Part shown: positions 23,500-30,075 of the stretch, piece after piece
Layout of the letters: every line of letters starts with the position of its first letter
Position numbering within the stretch: position 1 is the stretch's first letter
Program-made: the position numbers and the translations under genes
The notes under the pieces: model-generated
What the model was told of the DNA's origin: nothing
The model's database searches: none
The model's input: the letters and a program-made list of their open reading frames with translations, nothing else
Source of the DNA: Chelatococcus sp.
GTDB taxonomy: Bacteria > Pseudomonadota > Alphaproteobacteria > Rhizobiales > Beijerinckiaceae
Length of the DNA stretch: 47,180 bases
Direction: 5' to 3'
Assembly (NCBI GenBank): GCA_003248805.1
Contig: QFQY01000038.1
Location: 1 to 47,180, forward strand

Positions 23500-23771
23500 G
23501 CCGCGCTCCGCTCGGCACGAGCGAATGCCCTGCGCTGGAACGGCGTCAGCGGAAGGAGCTGATCATTTCGCCCGTACCAATTCGGCCACAGCTCATGGCG
23601 GCTGCGACCGATCGCATTTGCGATGATTTGCTGAGCCTTCGGGTGCCGACGATGCAGGGCAGCACGGAAGGTCGATGGTCGGAAATCGTTAGCCTCCGCA
23701 AGCTTCGCGAGACTTGTGCCCGCCTTTTTAACTGCCGCGACGATGTCTGCGTTGTGCCAGCTTTTCCGCAT
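23496..23771 (-). CDS. Ner-like DNA-binding regulator
   Basis: This 91-residue protein has the Ner signature: W-x-x-ADIVAAVKKAGTSLAKL, then FRPSTFRAALHRRHPKAQQI and IANAIGRSRHELWPNWY (the IG-x-x-x-HELWP motif is typical). In Mu, Ner turns down early transcription and the repressor promoter during lytic growth. Here it is the first gene of the leftward early operon, divergent from the repressor and 89 bp from it. Its stop overlaps the transposase ATG. Confidence 0.9.
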   Translation of the reverse strand: MRKSWHNADIVAAVKKAGTSLAKLAEANDFRPSTFRAALHRRHPKAQQIIANAIGRSRHELWPNWYGRNDQLLPLTPFQRRAFARAERSAA

Positions 23772-23812
23772 CTGGAGCCCGTGTTAACCACGTTAGAAAT
23801 CAGCGATGGCTC

Positions 23813-23868
23813 ATAATTTCCATATCTGATTTCCATAGTCAACCGGCATCGAGTTCGAACGTGGAAAT
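23813..23868. promoter_or_regulatory. Early leftward promoter with overlapping operator repeats
   Basis: On the minus strand a -35-like TTGACT (23842-23837) and a -10-like AATTAT (23818-23813) are separated by 18 bp and point into ner-A-B. Two direct repeats ATTTCCATA (23816-23824 and 23829-23837, 13 bp apart) lie within this promoter. An inverted TGGAAAT (23862-23868) sits at the repressor start codon. These are the natural sites for the repressor and/or Ner. Protein assignment of each site is inferred. Confidence 0.6.
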
Positions 23869-24532
23869 TTTGGACGGCCTTTCTCCAGACATGAGAGAGC
23901 GGCTCAGGGATCTGGTCGATGCCAACGGCGGCCCAACTGTGGTTGCTGCGGGCAGTCACCTGCCTAAAAGCACTCTCGACAAATACATGGGCGGACACAG
24001 CGAGCCGCCGGCCACGCGACTGGCGCGCATAGCAGCATTCTGCGGCTCGACCTCCGATTGGATCATATCTGGAAAACCAGCATCACATCCGATCGCCGTC
24101 GCTCCCGTATCTGGAACTGATGTCGCGCTGATTCCACGGTGGAATGTCGAAGTCTCGGCAGGGCTTGGGCGCGAGAACTATCATCAGCCTCCTGCCGGCC
24201 AGGTTCCCATCGCGCGGTCGCTGCTTGCGTCTCTCAATGTCGACGAAAAGCACGCTCACTTCGTGACGGCCGCGGGCGACAGCATGCTAGAGACGATCGC
24301 GGATGGAGACAGCGTACTGGTCAACACGGCCGATCAAGTCGTGACGCGAGAAGGTATCTATGTCGTGGCGATCGGCGAGCGTGCTCTCATCAAACGAGTG
24401 CAGATCGTCGCATCAATGAACGCAGTGCGGCTCATCTCCGACAATGCTAGATATGAGCCGGAGATCGCTCAACTAAACGACCATAATTTCCGCGTCATAG
24501 GTAGGGCGCGGCTGGTGTTGAGGGTGCTATGA
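23861..24532 (+). CDS. S24-type phage repressor
   Basis: This 223-residue protein has an N-terminal HTH (GGPTVVAAGSHLPKSTLDKY, about 23-42) and a C-terminal LexA/CI-like peptidase domain with Ser141 in AAGDSM and Lys178 in RALIKRV. An Ala-Gly pair in VSAGLG (about residues 100-101) lies where such proteins are cut, so RecA-stimulated self-cleavage and SOS induction are plausible. The GTG at 23861 starts within an operator-like repeat; ATG 23891 is an alternative. It is divergent from ner and should keep the leftward early promoter off in the lysogen. Confidence 0.9.
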   Translation: MEILDGLSPDMRERLRDLVDANGGPTVVAAGSHLPKSTLDKYMGGHSEPPATRLARIAAFCGSTSDWIISGKPASHPIAVAPVSGTDVALIPRWNVEVSAGLGRENYHQPPAGQVPIARSLLASLNVDEKHAHFVTAAGDSMLETIADGDSVLVNTADQVVTREGIYVVAIGERALIKRVQIVASMNAVRLISDNARYEPEIAQLNDHNFRVIGRARLVLRVL

Positions 24533-24957
24533 AGTCGCTCGCGCTCGCTGCAGGCCTAATATTCGCAACTCCCGCGCTCGCAACGCCGAGCGTGGTGCCG
24601 GATTTGCTGCCTCGGCTGGTTGGCATGTCGCTTTTCACCTTCGAAGAGGGCTTCGGACAGCCCGCGCGCCCCTGCAGCTTCGGAGCGACGGTCTTGTGTT
24701 CTTACGACACAGGCCAGGGCCGGCTGGCCGTGATCTATCGGGGCGGGCACGTCGAGAAGGTTACTTGGTTCGTGTCGAAGGGTACGAAGGCGATCTCCGT
24801 CGATGCGCTTCGGCTTGGCGGGGCCTGCGCCAGCAAGGAAGTAGACCGGAACACCGGAAGCGATGTCCTGCGCGGATGTCCTGGCCGGCTGGCCGTCGAC
24901 CTCGGCAATCTCAAGTCGGGCGACATGTTTTCATTGACGGTCTGGCGGGAGCCCTAG
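24529..24957 (+). CDS. Secreted protein coupled to the repressor gene
   Basis: The ATG overlaps the repressor stop (ATGA), so this 142-residue protein should be made in the lysogen. The N-terminus is a clear Sec signal (MKSLALAAGLIFATPALAT, cleavage after ALA). The mature part has paired cysteines (CSFGATVLC, GGACASKEV, RGCPGRL), consistent with disulfides in the periplasm. No family recognised. Co-expression with the repressor suggests lysogenic conversion, for example an envelope or superinfection effect; this is inference. Confidence 0.75.
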   Translation: MKSLALAAGLIFATPALATPSVVPDLLPRLVGMSLFTFEEGFGQPARPCSFGATVLCSYDTGQGRLAVIYRGGHVEKVTWFVSKGTKAISVDALRLGGACASKEVDRNTGSDVLRGCPGRLAVDLGNLKSGDMFSLTVWREP

Positions 24958-25058
24958 GGGCCTGGGATAACCCTGCCCGCCCCCATGGTCCGTAGTTTTC
25001 CTTCATCGCGTTAGCGGCCGCGTTAGACTCGCAGCAAAGCGGCAGCCTGTGTGAGGTC

Positions 25059-25607
25059 TTACGTGCGTCTACGGACGTTCTCCCAATCGCACTTGCACCA
25101 GTGCTGATTGCAATCCGGCAGCGGCAGGCCCGGATAGTCCTGATAGGAGAACGATCTCCCAGCTATTGCCCGGGCGGCTGGGCAGCATAGATGGTCAGCG
25201 TTGATCGTGACTTCGGGATAGAGAGGGCGCCCAGGAACAGGCCCTGACTGCAAGAGATCGGCGAACTGCGCCCGACGATGGATTAAACGCTGCCGCCAGA
25301 AGATGTGCTCAAGGAGCTGATCAACGGCCATTTTCGGATCGCGTCGACCGACATTGGTCATGCGATCCCAGCAAGGGCGGCCGAACTTGAACCAGCCAGG
25401 ATGCCCGAGGGCTGCTTTCTCCTCATCTGAAACCGGCTCGCCGCTGCGGACGATTGCGGTGTAGGTATTCCAATCGCCCACGCCTGCGCTGGCCATCACG
25501 AATGGTAGTAACCAATCGATGGCGTCAGGCGAAAATGCTCCGAACAGCCGAACGGCTTCGATGGCCAGCAGTTTTGCCTCTTCGACGCTGGTCGGCCACA
25601 TGCTCAT
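25059..25607 (-). CDS. Unknown protein, antisense between repressor and head genes
   Basis: I chose the ATG at 25607 (GGAG 6-7 nt upstream), giving 182 residues; longer frames would run into the next gene. The sequence begins MSMWPTSVEEAKLLAIEAVR. The N-terminal part is mainly helical and the C-terminus holds cysteines and histidines (ADHLCCPAARA, PDCNQHWCKCDWENV), a possible metal site. It is transcribed against both neighbours, converging with the repressor unit and diverging from the capsid operon. It is probably an independently expressed accessory gene. Not recognised. Confidence 0.6.
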   Translation of the reverse strand: MSMWPTSVEEAKLLAIEAVRLFGAFSPDAIDWLLPFVMASAGVGDWNTYTAIVRSGEPVSDEEKAALGHPGWFKFGRPCWDRMTNVGRRDPKMAVDQLLEHIFWRQRLIHRRAQFADLLQSGPVPGRPLYPEVTINADHLCCPAARAIAGRSFSYQDYPGLPLPDCNQHWCKCDWENVRRRT

Positions 25608-25734
25608 GAGATGCTCCGGTTCGACTTGCCATAGCCTAGCACCTCGGAGAATGATCGCGCCGCTGCTTCGGTGCGATGCCTGCAGTTCCCCTGTCTTCGA
25701 CACCTCGCGGCGCAGCTCCGCGCTGATCCAAGGT

Positions 25735-25758
25735 CCGGCTCGAACCTTTCGAGACCGG
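25735..25758 (+). promoter_or_regulatory. Hairpin just before the protease/scaffold start
   Basis: CCGG-c-TCGAA (25735-25744) pairs with TTCGA-ga-CCGG (25748-25758), ending 1-2 bases before the ATG at 25760. The hairpin would occupy the ribosome-binding region of the first capsid gene. It may set translation rate or be a DNA operator; the surrounding 150 bp (25608-25759) must also hold the right-arm late promoter, which I could not pick out. Confidence 0.4.
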
Positions 25759-25759
25759 C

Positions 25760-26896
25760 ATGACGACAGCATCCACCCGCAAGATCGAGGTCTTCCGCCC
25801 CGGCACCTTCGTGCCGATGTCGGGCGCCGCCGTCACCATGACGGCCGACGATCTCAAGGCCATCGCCGCGGCCTATGATGCGGAAGGCGCACCGACGCCT
25901 GTCGTCGTCGGCCATCCGAAGACCGAAGACGCGGCCTATGGCTGGGCCAAGTCCTTCGCCTTCGACGAAGAGAACGGCAAGCTCGTCGCCGAAGTCGGCG
26001 AGATAGAGCCCGCTTTCGGTGAGGCCGTCACGGCCGGGCGCTACAAGCGCATCTCGCTGTCGCTGTTCTCTCCCTCGGCTCCGAACAATCCGAAGCCCGG
26101 CTCCTGGTATCCGAAGCATATCGGCTTCCTGGGAGCTGCCGCCCCGGCCGTGTCGGGCCTGAAGCCCGTCTCCTTCGCCGAGGATCAGACCGGCGTCGTC
26201 GAGGTCGAATTCGGCGATCCCGCGTTCAAGGACGTCGCCTCGCTGTTCCGCTCCTTCCGCGAGTGGATGATCGAAAAATTCGGGCTGGAAGCCGCCGACA
26301 AGACGCTCCCCACCTGGTCGATCAACTGGATCGACGACGCGGGCGACCGGGATAGCGCCGGCCTGCCCGCCTTTTCCGAACCCAAACCCGCCCCCAAAAC
26401 TCCGGAGACCACGATGACCGATGCCGAGAAGGCCGCGGCGGCCGAACGCGAGCGCCAGCTCACCGCGCGCGAGGCCGAACTGCAGAAGCGCGAAGCCGGG
26501 CTTGCCCATGCCGACCATGTCTCCTTCGCGGAGGGCCTGGTGCGCGAAGGCAAGCTGCTGCCGGCCTCGCAGCCGCGCGTCGTCGCGCTGCTCGACAGTC
26601 TGGCGGCGCCGGAGCCTGCGGAGGTGTCGTTTTCCGAGCCCGGCGGCCAGGCCGTCAAGGAAAGCCCGGCCGACGCCGTCCGCGCCATCCTGACCGCCCA
26701 GCCGAAGGTGGTCGAGTTCGGTGAGTTCGCCCAGGGCAAGGACAAGCCGGGCCGCGTCGTCGAGTTCGCCGCGCCGGAGGGCTCGGCCATCGATGCCGAC
26801 GGGCTGAAGGTCCATCACGCGGCCGAGGCCTATCAGCGCAAGCACCCCGGCACCGCCTACATCGACGCCGTCCGCGCCGTGCAGGCCGGCGGCTGA
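25760..26896 (+). CDS. Prohead protease/scaffold, Mu gpI (gp32) type
   Basis: The N-terminal 200 of 378 residues form the I-type protease: VFRPGTFVPMSGAAVTMTAD, PVVVGHPKTEDAAYGWAKSF, EIEPAFGEAVTAGRYKRISL. The C-terminal part is a coiled-coil scaffold (DAEKAAAAERERQLTAREAE). Such proteins scaffold the prohead, are then cut, and mature the coat. An in-frame start at 26414 would make the scaffold alone, as gpZ in Mu. This is the first gene of the rightward structural arm, whereas in Mu it directly follows gpG on the same strand. Confidence 0.9.
   Translation: MTTASTRKIEVFRPGTFVPMSGAAVTMTADDLKAIAAAYDAEGAPTPVVVGHPKTEDAAYGWAKSFAFDEENGKLVAEVGEIEPAFGEAVTAGRYKRISLSLFSPSAPNNPKPGSWYPKHIGFLGAAAPAVSGLKPVSFAEDQTGVVEVEFGDPAFKDVASLFRSFREWMIEKFGLEAADKTLPTWSINWIDDAGDRDSAGLPAFSEPKPAPKTPETTMTDAEKAAAAERERQLTAREAELQKREAGLAHADHVSFAEGLVREGKLLPASQPRVVALLDSLAAPEPAEVSFSEPGGQAVKESPADAVRAILTAQPKVVEFGEFAQGKDKPGRVVEFAAPEGSAIDADGLKVHHAAEAYQRKHPGTAYIDAVRAVQAGG
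26414..26896 (+). CDS. Nested scaffold protein from internal start (Mu gpZ analogue)
   Basis: Within the protease gene, codon 219 is an ATG preceded by GGAG 6 nt upstream. It lies exactly at the end of the protease part and the start of the charged coiled-coil region (MTDAEKAAAAERERQLTARE). It would give a 160-residue scaffold identical to the protease C-terminus. Mu makes gpZ in this way from inside gene I. Internal initiation here is inferred from the ribosome site and domain border. Confidence 0.65.
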   Translation: MTDAEKAAAAERERQLTAREAELQKREAGLAHADHVSFAEGLVREGKLLPASQPRVVALLDSLAAPEPAEVSFSEPGGQAVKESPADAVRAILTAQPKVVEFGEFAQGKDKPGRVVEFAAPEGSAIDADGLKVHHAAEAYQRKHPGTAYIDAVRAVQAGG

Positions 26897-26926
26897 TTTC
26901 CCCCTCATCGCAGGAGCATCGCCGCC

Positions 26927-27271
26927 ATGGCGCCCGTCAGAGCCTCGATCGACACGCTGGTGATCACGCGCATCGCCGCCAGCATCGTCGCCCAGAACAA
27001 GTTCGTCACCTTCGCCGATGCCCAGGCCGTGCTGAACGACCCCGTCCTCGGCGTCTCGAAGCTGGACGCCACTGCGGGCGACGCGCTGCCGGTGACCGTG
27101 CTCGGCGGCGTCGACATGACGGCCGGCGGCCCGATCGCCAAGGGCGACCAGGTCGTATCGGACGCGAACGGCAACCCGATCGCCAAGGGTGCCAACACCA
27201 ATGTCGCCGGCCGCGCGCTGAACGCCGCCGCGGCGAACGAGCGCGTCTTCATCCTGCTCATCAGCCGCTGA
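26927..27271 (+). CDS. Head decoration protein-like (DUF2190 type)
   Basis: This 114-residue beta-rich protein has the pattern GGVDMTAGGPIAKGDQVVSD, then ANGNPIAKGANTNVAGRALN and ERVFILLI, as in small capsid-cement/decoration proteins. Its start has AGGAG about 10 nt upstream. It lies between the scaffold and major capsid genes, the usual place. It probably binds the outside of the expanded head. Confidence 0.75.
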   Translation: MAPVRASIDTLVITRIAASIVAQNKFVTFADAQAVLNDPVLGVSKLDATAGDALPVTVLGGVDMTAGGPIAKGDQVVSDANGNPIAKGANTNVAGRALNAAAANERVFILLISR

Positions 27272-27305
27272 CGGTCTTCCCCCGAGCTTCACAGGAGCCC
27301 ATTTC

Positions 27306-28247
27306 ATGACTGCCATGAACAGCCGCCAGGCGCAGGCGATCGACCCGATCCTGTCGACGCAGGCGCGCGGCTACACCAACCAGGAGCTGATCGCGCATCG
27401 CGTGCTGCCCTGGGCCGATATCCCGAACCGCTCGATGAAGGTCATCCGTTTCGGCAAGGACTCGTTCAGGCGCTATGTCGACACCCGTCGCGCGCCTGGC
27501 GGGCAGCGCCGCCGCATCCAGTTCGGCTTCGAGAGCGACCCGATCTCGCTGCGCCAGGAGAGCCTGGAAGCGCAGGTGCCGACTGAAATCGGCGCCGACG
27601 CGGCCTCGGTGCCCGGCATCGACCTGGCTGCCGTCTCGATCCAGGGCGTTCAGGACATCATCGCACTCGGCCGCGAAGTCGAGGTAGCGACGCTGGTCCG
27701 CAGCTCCGCCCTCTACGACGCGAACCACAAGCTGGCGCTGGCCGGCGCTGACAAGTGGTCCAGCCCCGACAGCGATCCGGCCAAGGACGTCAAGGACGCA
27801 CGGGAAGCGGTGCGCCGCTCGATCGGCCGCTATCCCAACCAGCTCACCCTCGGCCCCTCGGTGTTCAACGAGCTGACCGAACACCCGAAGGTGAAGGAGA
27901 AGTTCAAGTACACCTCGTCCGAGAGCGTCACCGAGGTCATGCTCGCGCGCTATCTCGGCGTGGAGGAGGTGCTCGTCGGCAAAGCGGTGGCGCTGGCCGA
28001 GAACGCGCCGGACACGGCTCTCGCCGACGACGTCTGGGGCAACGACGCGATCCTCGCCTACGTGCCCAAGGGCGGGAACTATCTCGTGCCGGCCTTCGGC
28101 TATCTCTACCGACTGAAGGGCTACCCCAACGTCCGCGTTCCCTACTGGGAGAACGGGACGGACTCCTGGGTCTATCCCGTGACCGAGGAATACCGCCCCT
28201 ACGTCACCGGTGCCGAGGGCGGCTTCCTGTTCCAGGCGCCCGTCTGA
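27306..28247 (+). CDS. Major capsid protein
   Basis: This 313-residue protein lies directly after protease and decoration genes with a strong AGGAG site. It has features of HK97-fold coats without a cleaved delta domain: YTNQELIAHRVLPWADIPNR, AREAVRRSIGRYPNQLTLGP, YLGVEEVLVGKAVALAENAP, and LVPAFGYLYRLKGYPNVRVP. The C-terminus (PYVTGAEGGFLFQAPV) is typical of the final coat strand. It forms the icosahedral shell. The stop overlaps the next start (TGATG). Confidence 0.88.
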   Translation: MTAMNSRQAQAIDPILSTQARGYTNQELIAHRVLPWADIPNRSMKVIRFGKDSFRRYVDTRRAPGGQRRRIQFGFESDPISLRQESLEAQVPTEIGADAASVPGIDLAAVSIQGVQDIIALGREVEVATLVRSSALYDANHKLALAGADKWSSPDSDPAKDVKDAREAVRRSIGRYPNQLTLGPSVFNELTEHPKVKEKFKYTSSESVTEVMLARYLGVEEVLVGKAVALAENAPDTALADDVWGNDAILAYVPKGGNYLVPAFGYLYRLKGYPNVRVPYWENGTDSWVYPVTEEYRPYVTGAEGGFLFQAPV

Positions 28248-28483
28248 TGGCGCGCCAGGCGAAGGCCGGGACGCGCCCGGCATCGACCGCTGCCGCATCG
28301 GCTCCGGCCGCAACGGAGGAACCCGTCGAGACCGGGCGCTTCGCGGTGCTCTCGCCGCTGCGCTTCGACGGCCGGCGCTACAGGCCGGACGATCCCGAGG
28401 CCGACGAAGTGACGATGCCTCGGGATCAGGCGAGCGCGCTCCAGGCCATCGGCGTAGTCGGCGAGGAGATCGTCGGCGACTGA
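28247..28483 (+). CDS. Small head-region protein
   Basis: This 78-residue protein begins MARQAKAGTRPASTAAASAP (Ala/Pro-rich linker). It then has ETGRFAVLSPLRFDGRRYRP and ends DQASALQAIGVVGEEIVG. The second half looks like the short beta domains often found after the capsid gene. It is coupled to the capsid gene by TGATG. Probably a head or neck accessory; not further classifiable. Confidence 0.7.
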   Translation: MARQAKAGTRPASTAAASAPAATEEPVETGRFAVLSPLRFDGRRYRPDDPEADEVTMPRDQASALQAIGVVGEEIVGD

Positions 28484-28506
28484 CGGGGTCACGCGGCCCA
28501 GCGCCG

Positions 28507-28583
28507 TGCGGGGTGGAGCAGCCTGGTAGCTCGACGGGCTCATATCCCGAAGGTCGCCGGTTCAAATCCGGCCCCCGCGACCA
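28507..28583 (+). tRNA. tRNA with CAT anticodon, initiator (fMet)-like, phage-encoded
   Basis: A full cloverleaf of 77 nt ends in an encoded CCA. The acceptor stem is TGCGGGG against CCCCGCG, so the first pair is U1-G72. The D-stem is GAGC/GCTC, with A11-U24. The anticodon arm CGGG-CTCATAT-CCCG has the three consecutive G-C pairs (29-31/39-41) that mark initiator tRNAs, but position 27-43 is A-A. The T-arm is GCCGG-TTCAAAT-CCGGC. The usual initiator mismatch C1-A72 is replaced by a weak U-G pair. It lies between head and tail genes inside the prophage. Confidence 0.9.
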
Positions 28584-28585
28584 AT

Positions 28586-28743
28586 CCCCTTTTGGGGGCA
28601 CGAGACGGACGGGTGTCGGTCCCCGCCCGTCTTAGCGAGGCCGGACGCTCTCCGGGGCGTCCGGCCTTCACCGAACACCATGCCGGGGGCCGACGCCCGT
28701 TCTCGATCGAACGGGAGAGACGGCCGGGGGTCGCGCCCCGGCC
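28586..28743 (+). repeat. Five consecutive hairpins after the tRNA
   Basis: The 267-bp gap from the tRNA to the next gene (28584-28850) holds no convincing gene. It contains stem-loops at 28586-28597 (CCCC-TTTT-GGGG), 28608-28631 (GACGGG/CCCGTC), 28638-28667 (11-bp stem AGGCCGGACGC), 28696-28715 (CCCGTTC/GAACGGG) and 28722-28743 (GGCCGGGG/CCCCGGCC). They could terminate or slow transcription at the head/tail border, or protect mRNA ends after tRNA processing. None has a long U-run. Confidence 0.65.
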
Positions 28744-28850
28744 CAGGCCAGCAGGGGAGATGCGCCCCAGGGCGGAGGCGGGCTTCGCGATGGATGCGTC
28801 GGGTACCGCCTCCGCCTTCCTCTCCTCAGCGTCAGAAAGGCACGCGCAGC

Positions 28851-29279
28851 ATGAGCATTCTGACGGTCGAGGCCTTCGTCGCGGCGATCGGCGAGAGCGA
28901 GGCCGACAACATCGCCGGCACCGGGCCGCGCGGCGAGCGCGACCTCGACACCGACAAGCTGCAGGGCGCGCTCGACCACGCCGACAGCATCATCACCGGC
29001 AAGCTGCGCGCCCGTTTTCCCGAAGGGCTGCCCGCGCCGACACCGATCATCCTGCTGGGTATCGCCACCGATCTCGCGCTGTACCGGCTGCGCTACAAGA
29101 CCGGCGACCAGTCGGGCGTCCAGGACGAAACCTATCGCCGTTACCAGGCGGCGCTGAAGCTACTGGAGCAGATCGCGGACGGCGACATTCTGCTCACCGA
29201 GGAAGACCAGGGCAGCGCCGAGCCGGTACTGTCCTCCGGCGAGCCCTCCCGCGCGGCCCGCATCCTGGACGGCTGGTGA
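28851..29279 (+). CDS. DUF1320 family head-tail protein (Mu gp36 type)
   Basis: This 142-residue protein is read from the ATG at 28851 (MSILTVEAFVAAIGESEADN), which fits family starts; a longer upstream frame crosses the hairpins and is unlikely. LQGALDHADSIITGKLRARF and PIILLGIATDLALYRLRYKT are characteristic of DUF1320/gp36 proteins that form the head-tail adaptor. It overlaps the next gene as TGATG. Confidence 0.87.
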   Translation: MSILTVEAFVAAIGESEADNIAGTGPRGERDLDTDKLQGALDHADSIITGKLRARFPEGLPAPTPIILLGIATDLALYRLRYKTGDQSGVQDETYRRYQAALKLLEQIADGDILLTEEDQGSAEPVLSSGEPSRAARILDGW

Positions 29280-29761
29280 TGGCGGATCCGGCGATCATCT
29301 CCGGCAACCAGGCGGCCGATGTCTCGTCATCGAGCCCGACCTCGCGGCTGGTCGCCGGCGTCGTCGCCGTGCTCGAAGCCGAGATGACGCGGGAGTTCTA
29401 TGTCGGCCCGATGCCGGACAAGCCGGCCGATTTCGACCTGGGCGAGCGCGAGGGCGCCGTCCTGGTCCACTACCGTTCGGGCAAGGGCATGGGCGTCGAC
29501 GCGGACGCCGATCAGCAGCGCGAGCTGACCATCGACGTCCATCTGCGCCTGCGCGGCCTCGCCGGCCGGTTCGGCGTTGCCGTGCAGCTCGACGCCGTCA
29601 TGGGCAGCCTTCTCGGCCGCCAGATCCAGGGCTCGACCCGTTTCCGCTACGGGGGCGACCAGTTCGTCCAGGAGCGCGACGGGATCTGGGACCATGTCGT
29701 CACCTTCACCACCACGCAGCCGGCCGTCGCCCGGCGCCATCCCGACTGGAGACCCTACTGA
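29279..29761 (+). CDS. Mu gp37-like neck/tail protein
   Basis: This 160-residue protein directly follows gp36 and overlaps it by one base. It shows the gp37 pattern: VAVLEAEMTREFYVGPMPDK, FDLGEREGAVLVHYRSGKGM, RELTIDVHLRLRGLAGRFGV and a C-terminal DHVVTFTTTQPAV. Proteins at this site end the tail tube or join neck to tail. The next ATG overlaps its stop by one base. Confidence 0.83.
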   Translation: MADPAIISGNQAADVSSSSPTSRLVAGVVAVLEAEMTREFYVGPMPDKPADFDLGEREGAVLVHYRSGKGMGVDADADQQRELTIDVHLRLRGLAGRFGVAVQLDAVMGSLLGRQIQGSTRFRYGGDQFVQERDGIWDHVVTFTTTQPAVARRHPDWRPY

Positions 29762-30042
29762 TGCGCGAGCTTACCTATACCGGCCCGGTCGACACGCTGG
29801 AGATCTTCGACCCTGAGCATCCCGGCGAGCCTATCTTCTCGGAGATCCTGCATCCGGGCCGCACCTACAGCCTGCCGGACACGTCCACCATCGTCGACCA
29901 GATGATCGGGCGCGAACTCTTCAAGCCGGCGAAGGCGGAAACTGCGGCGTCCCCCGTCATCGACACCTCGCCCGCCGCGCCCGCGCCCGCGACTGTGCCG
30001 GAGATCGAGGCCCGCGGGGCCGGGAAGACGAAACGAAGCTGA
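29761..30042 (+). CDS. Small tail protein in gp38 position
   Basis: The 93-residue product has a beta-rich N-terminus (MRELTYTGPVDTLEIFDPEH, PIFSEILHPGRTYSLP) and a disordered Ala/Pro-rich tail ending KTKRS. Mu has a small unknown gene (gp38) between gp37 and the sheath gene, and this occupies the same slot. Function unknown. Confidence 0.7.
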   Translation: MRELTYTGPVDTLEIFDPEHPGEPIFSEILHPGRTYSLPDTSTIVDQMIGRELFKPAKAETAASPVIDTSPAAPAPATVPEIEARGAGKTKRS

Positions 30043-30075
30043 CCGATCCGGCGGCTGCAGGCAAGCGAGGCGGAC

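Noticed and set aside
20650..23562. Very long open frame (970 codons) on the plus strand across A and B
   Set aside because: It is antisense to the transposase and ATPase, whose DDE and Walker motifs are clear. Long antisense frames are common in GC-rich DNA.
28507..28583. tRNA as an attachment-site fragment or tRNA-Ile(CAT)
   Set aside because: It is a complete cloverleaf with CCA, far from either phage end. Three G-C anticodon-stem pairs and A11-U24 fit initiator rather than Ile2, although lysidine modification cannot be excluded from sequence.
28686..28700. Rho-independent terminator after the tRNA
   Set aside because: The stems are strong but none is followed by a U-run, so I list them as structured repeats rather than terminators.
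28592..29278. Upstream extension of the gp36 and gp37 reading frames through the hairpin region
   Set aside because: Extensions are Arg/Pro/Gly-rich and cross five stem-loops, while good starts exist at 28851 and 29279.
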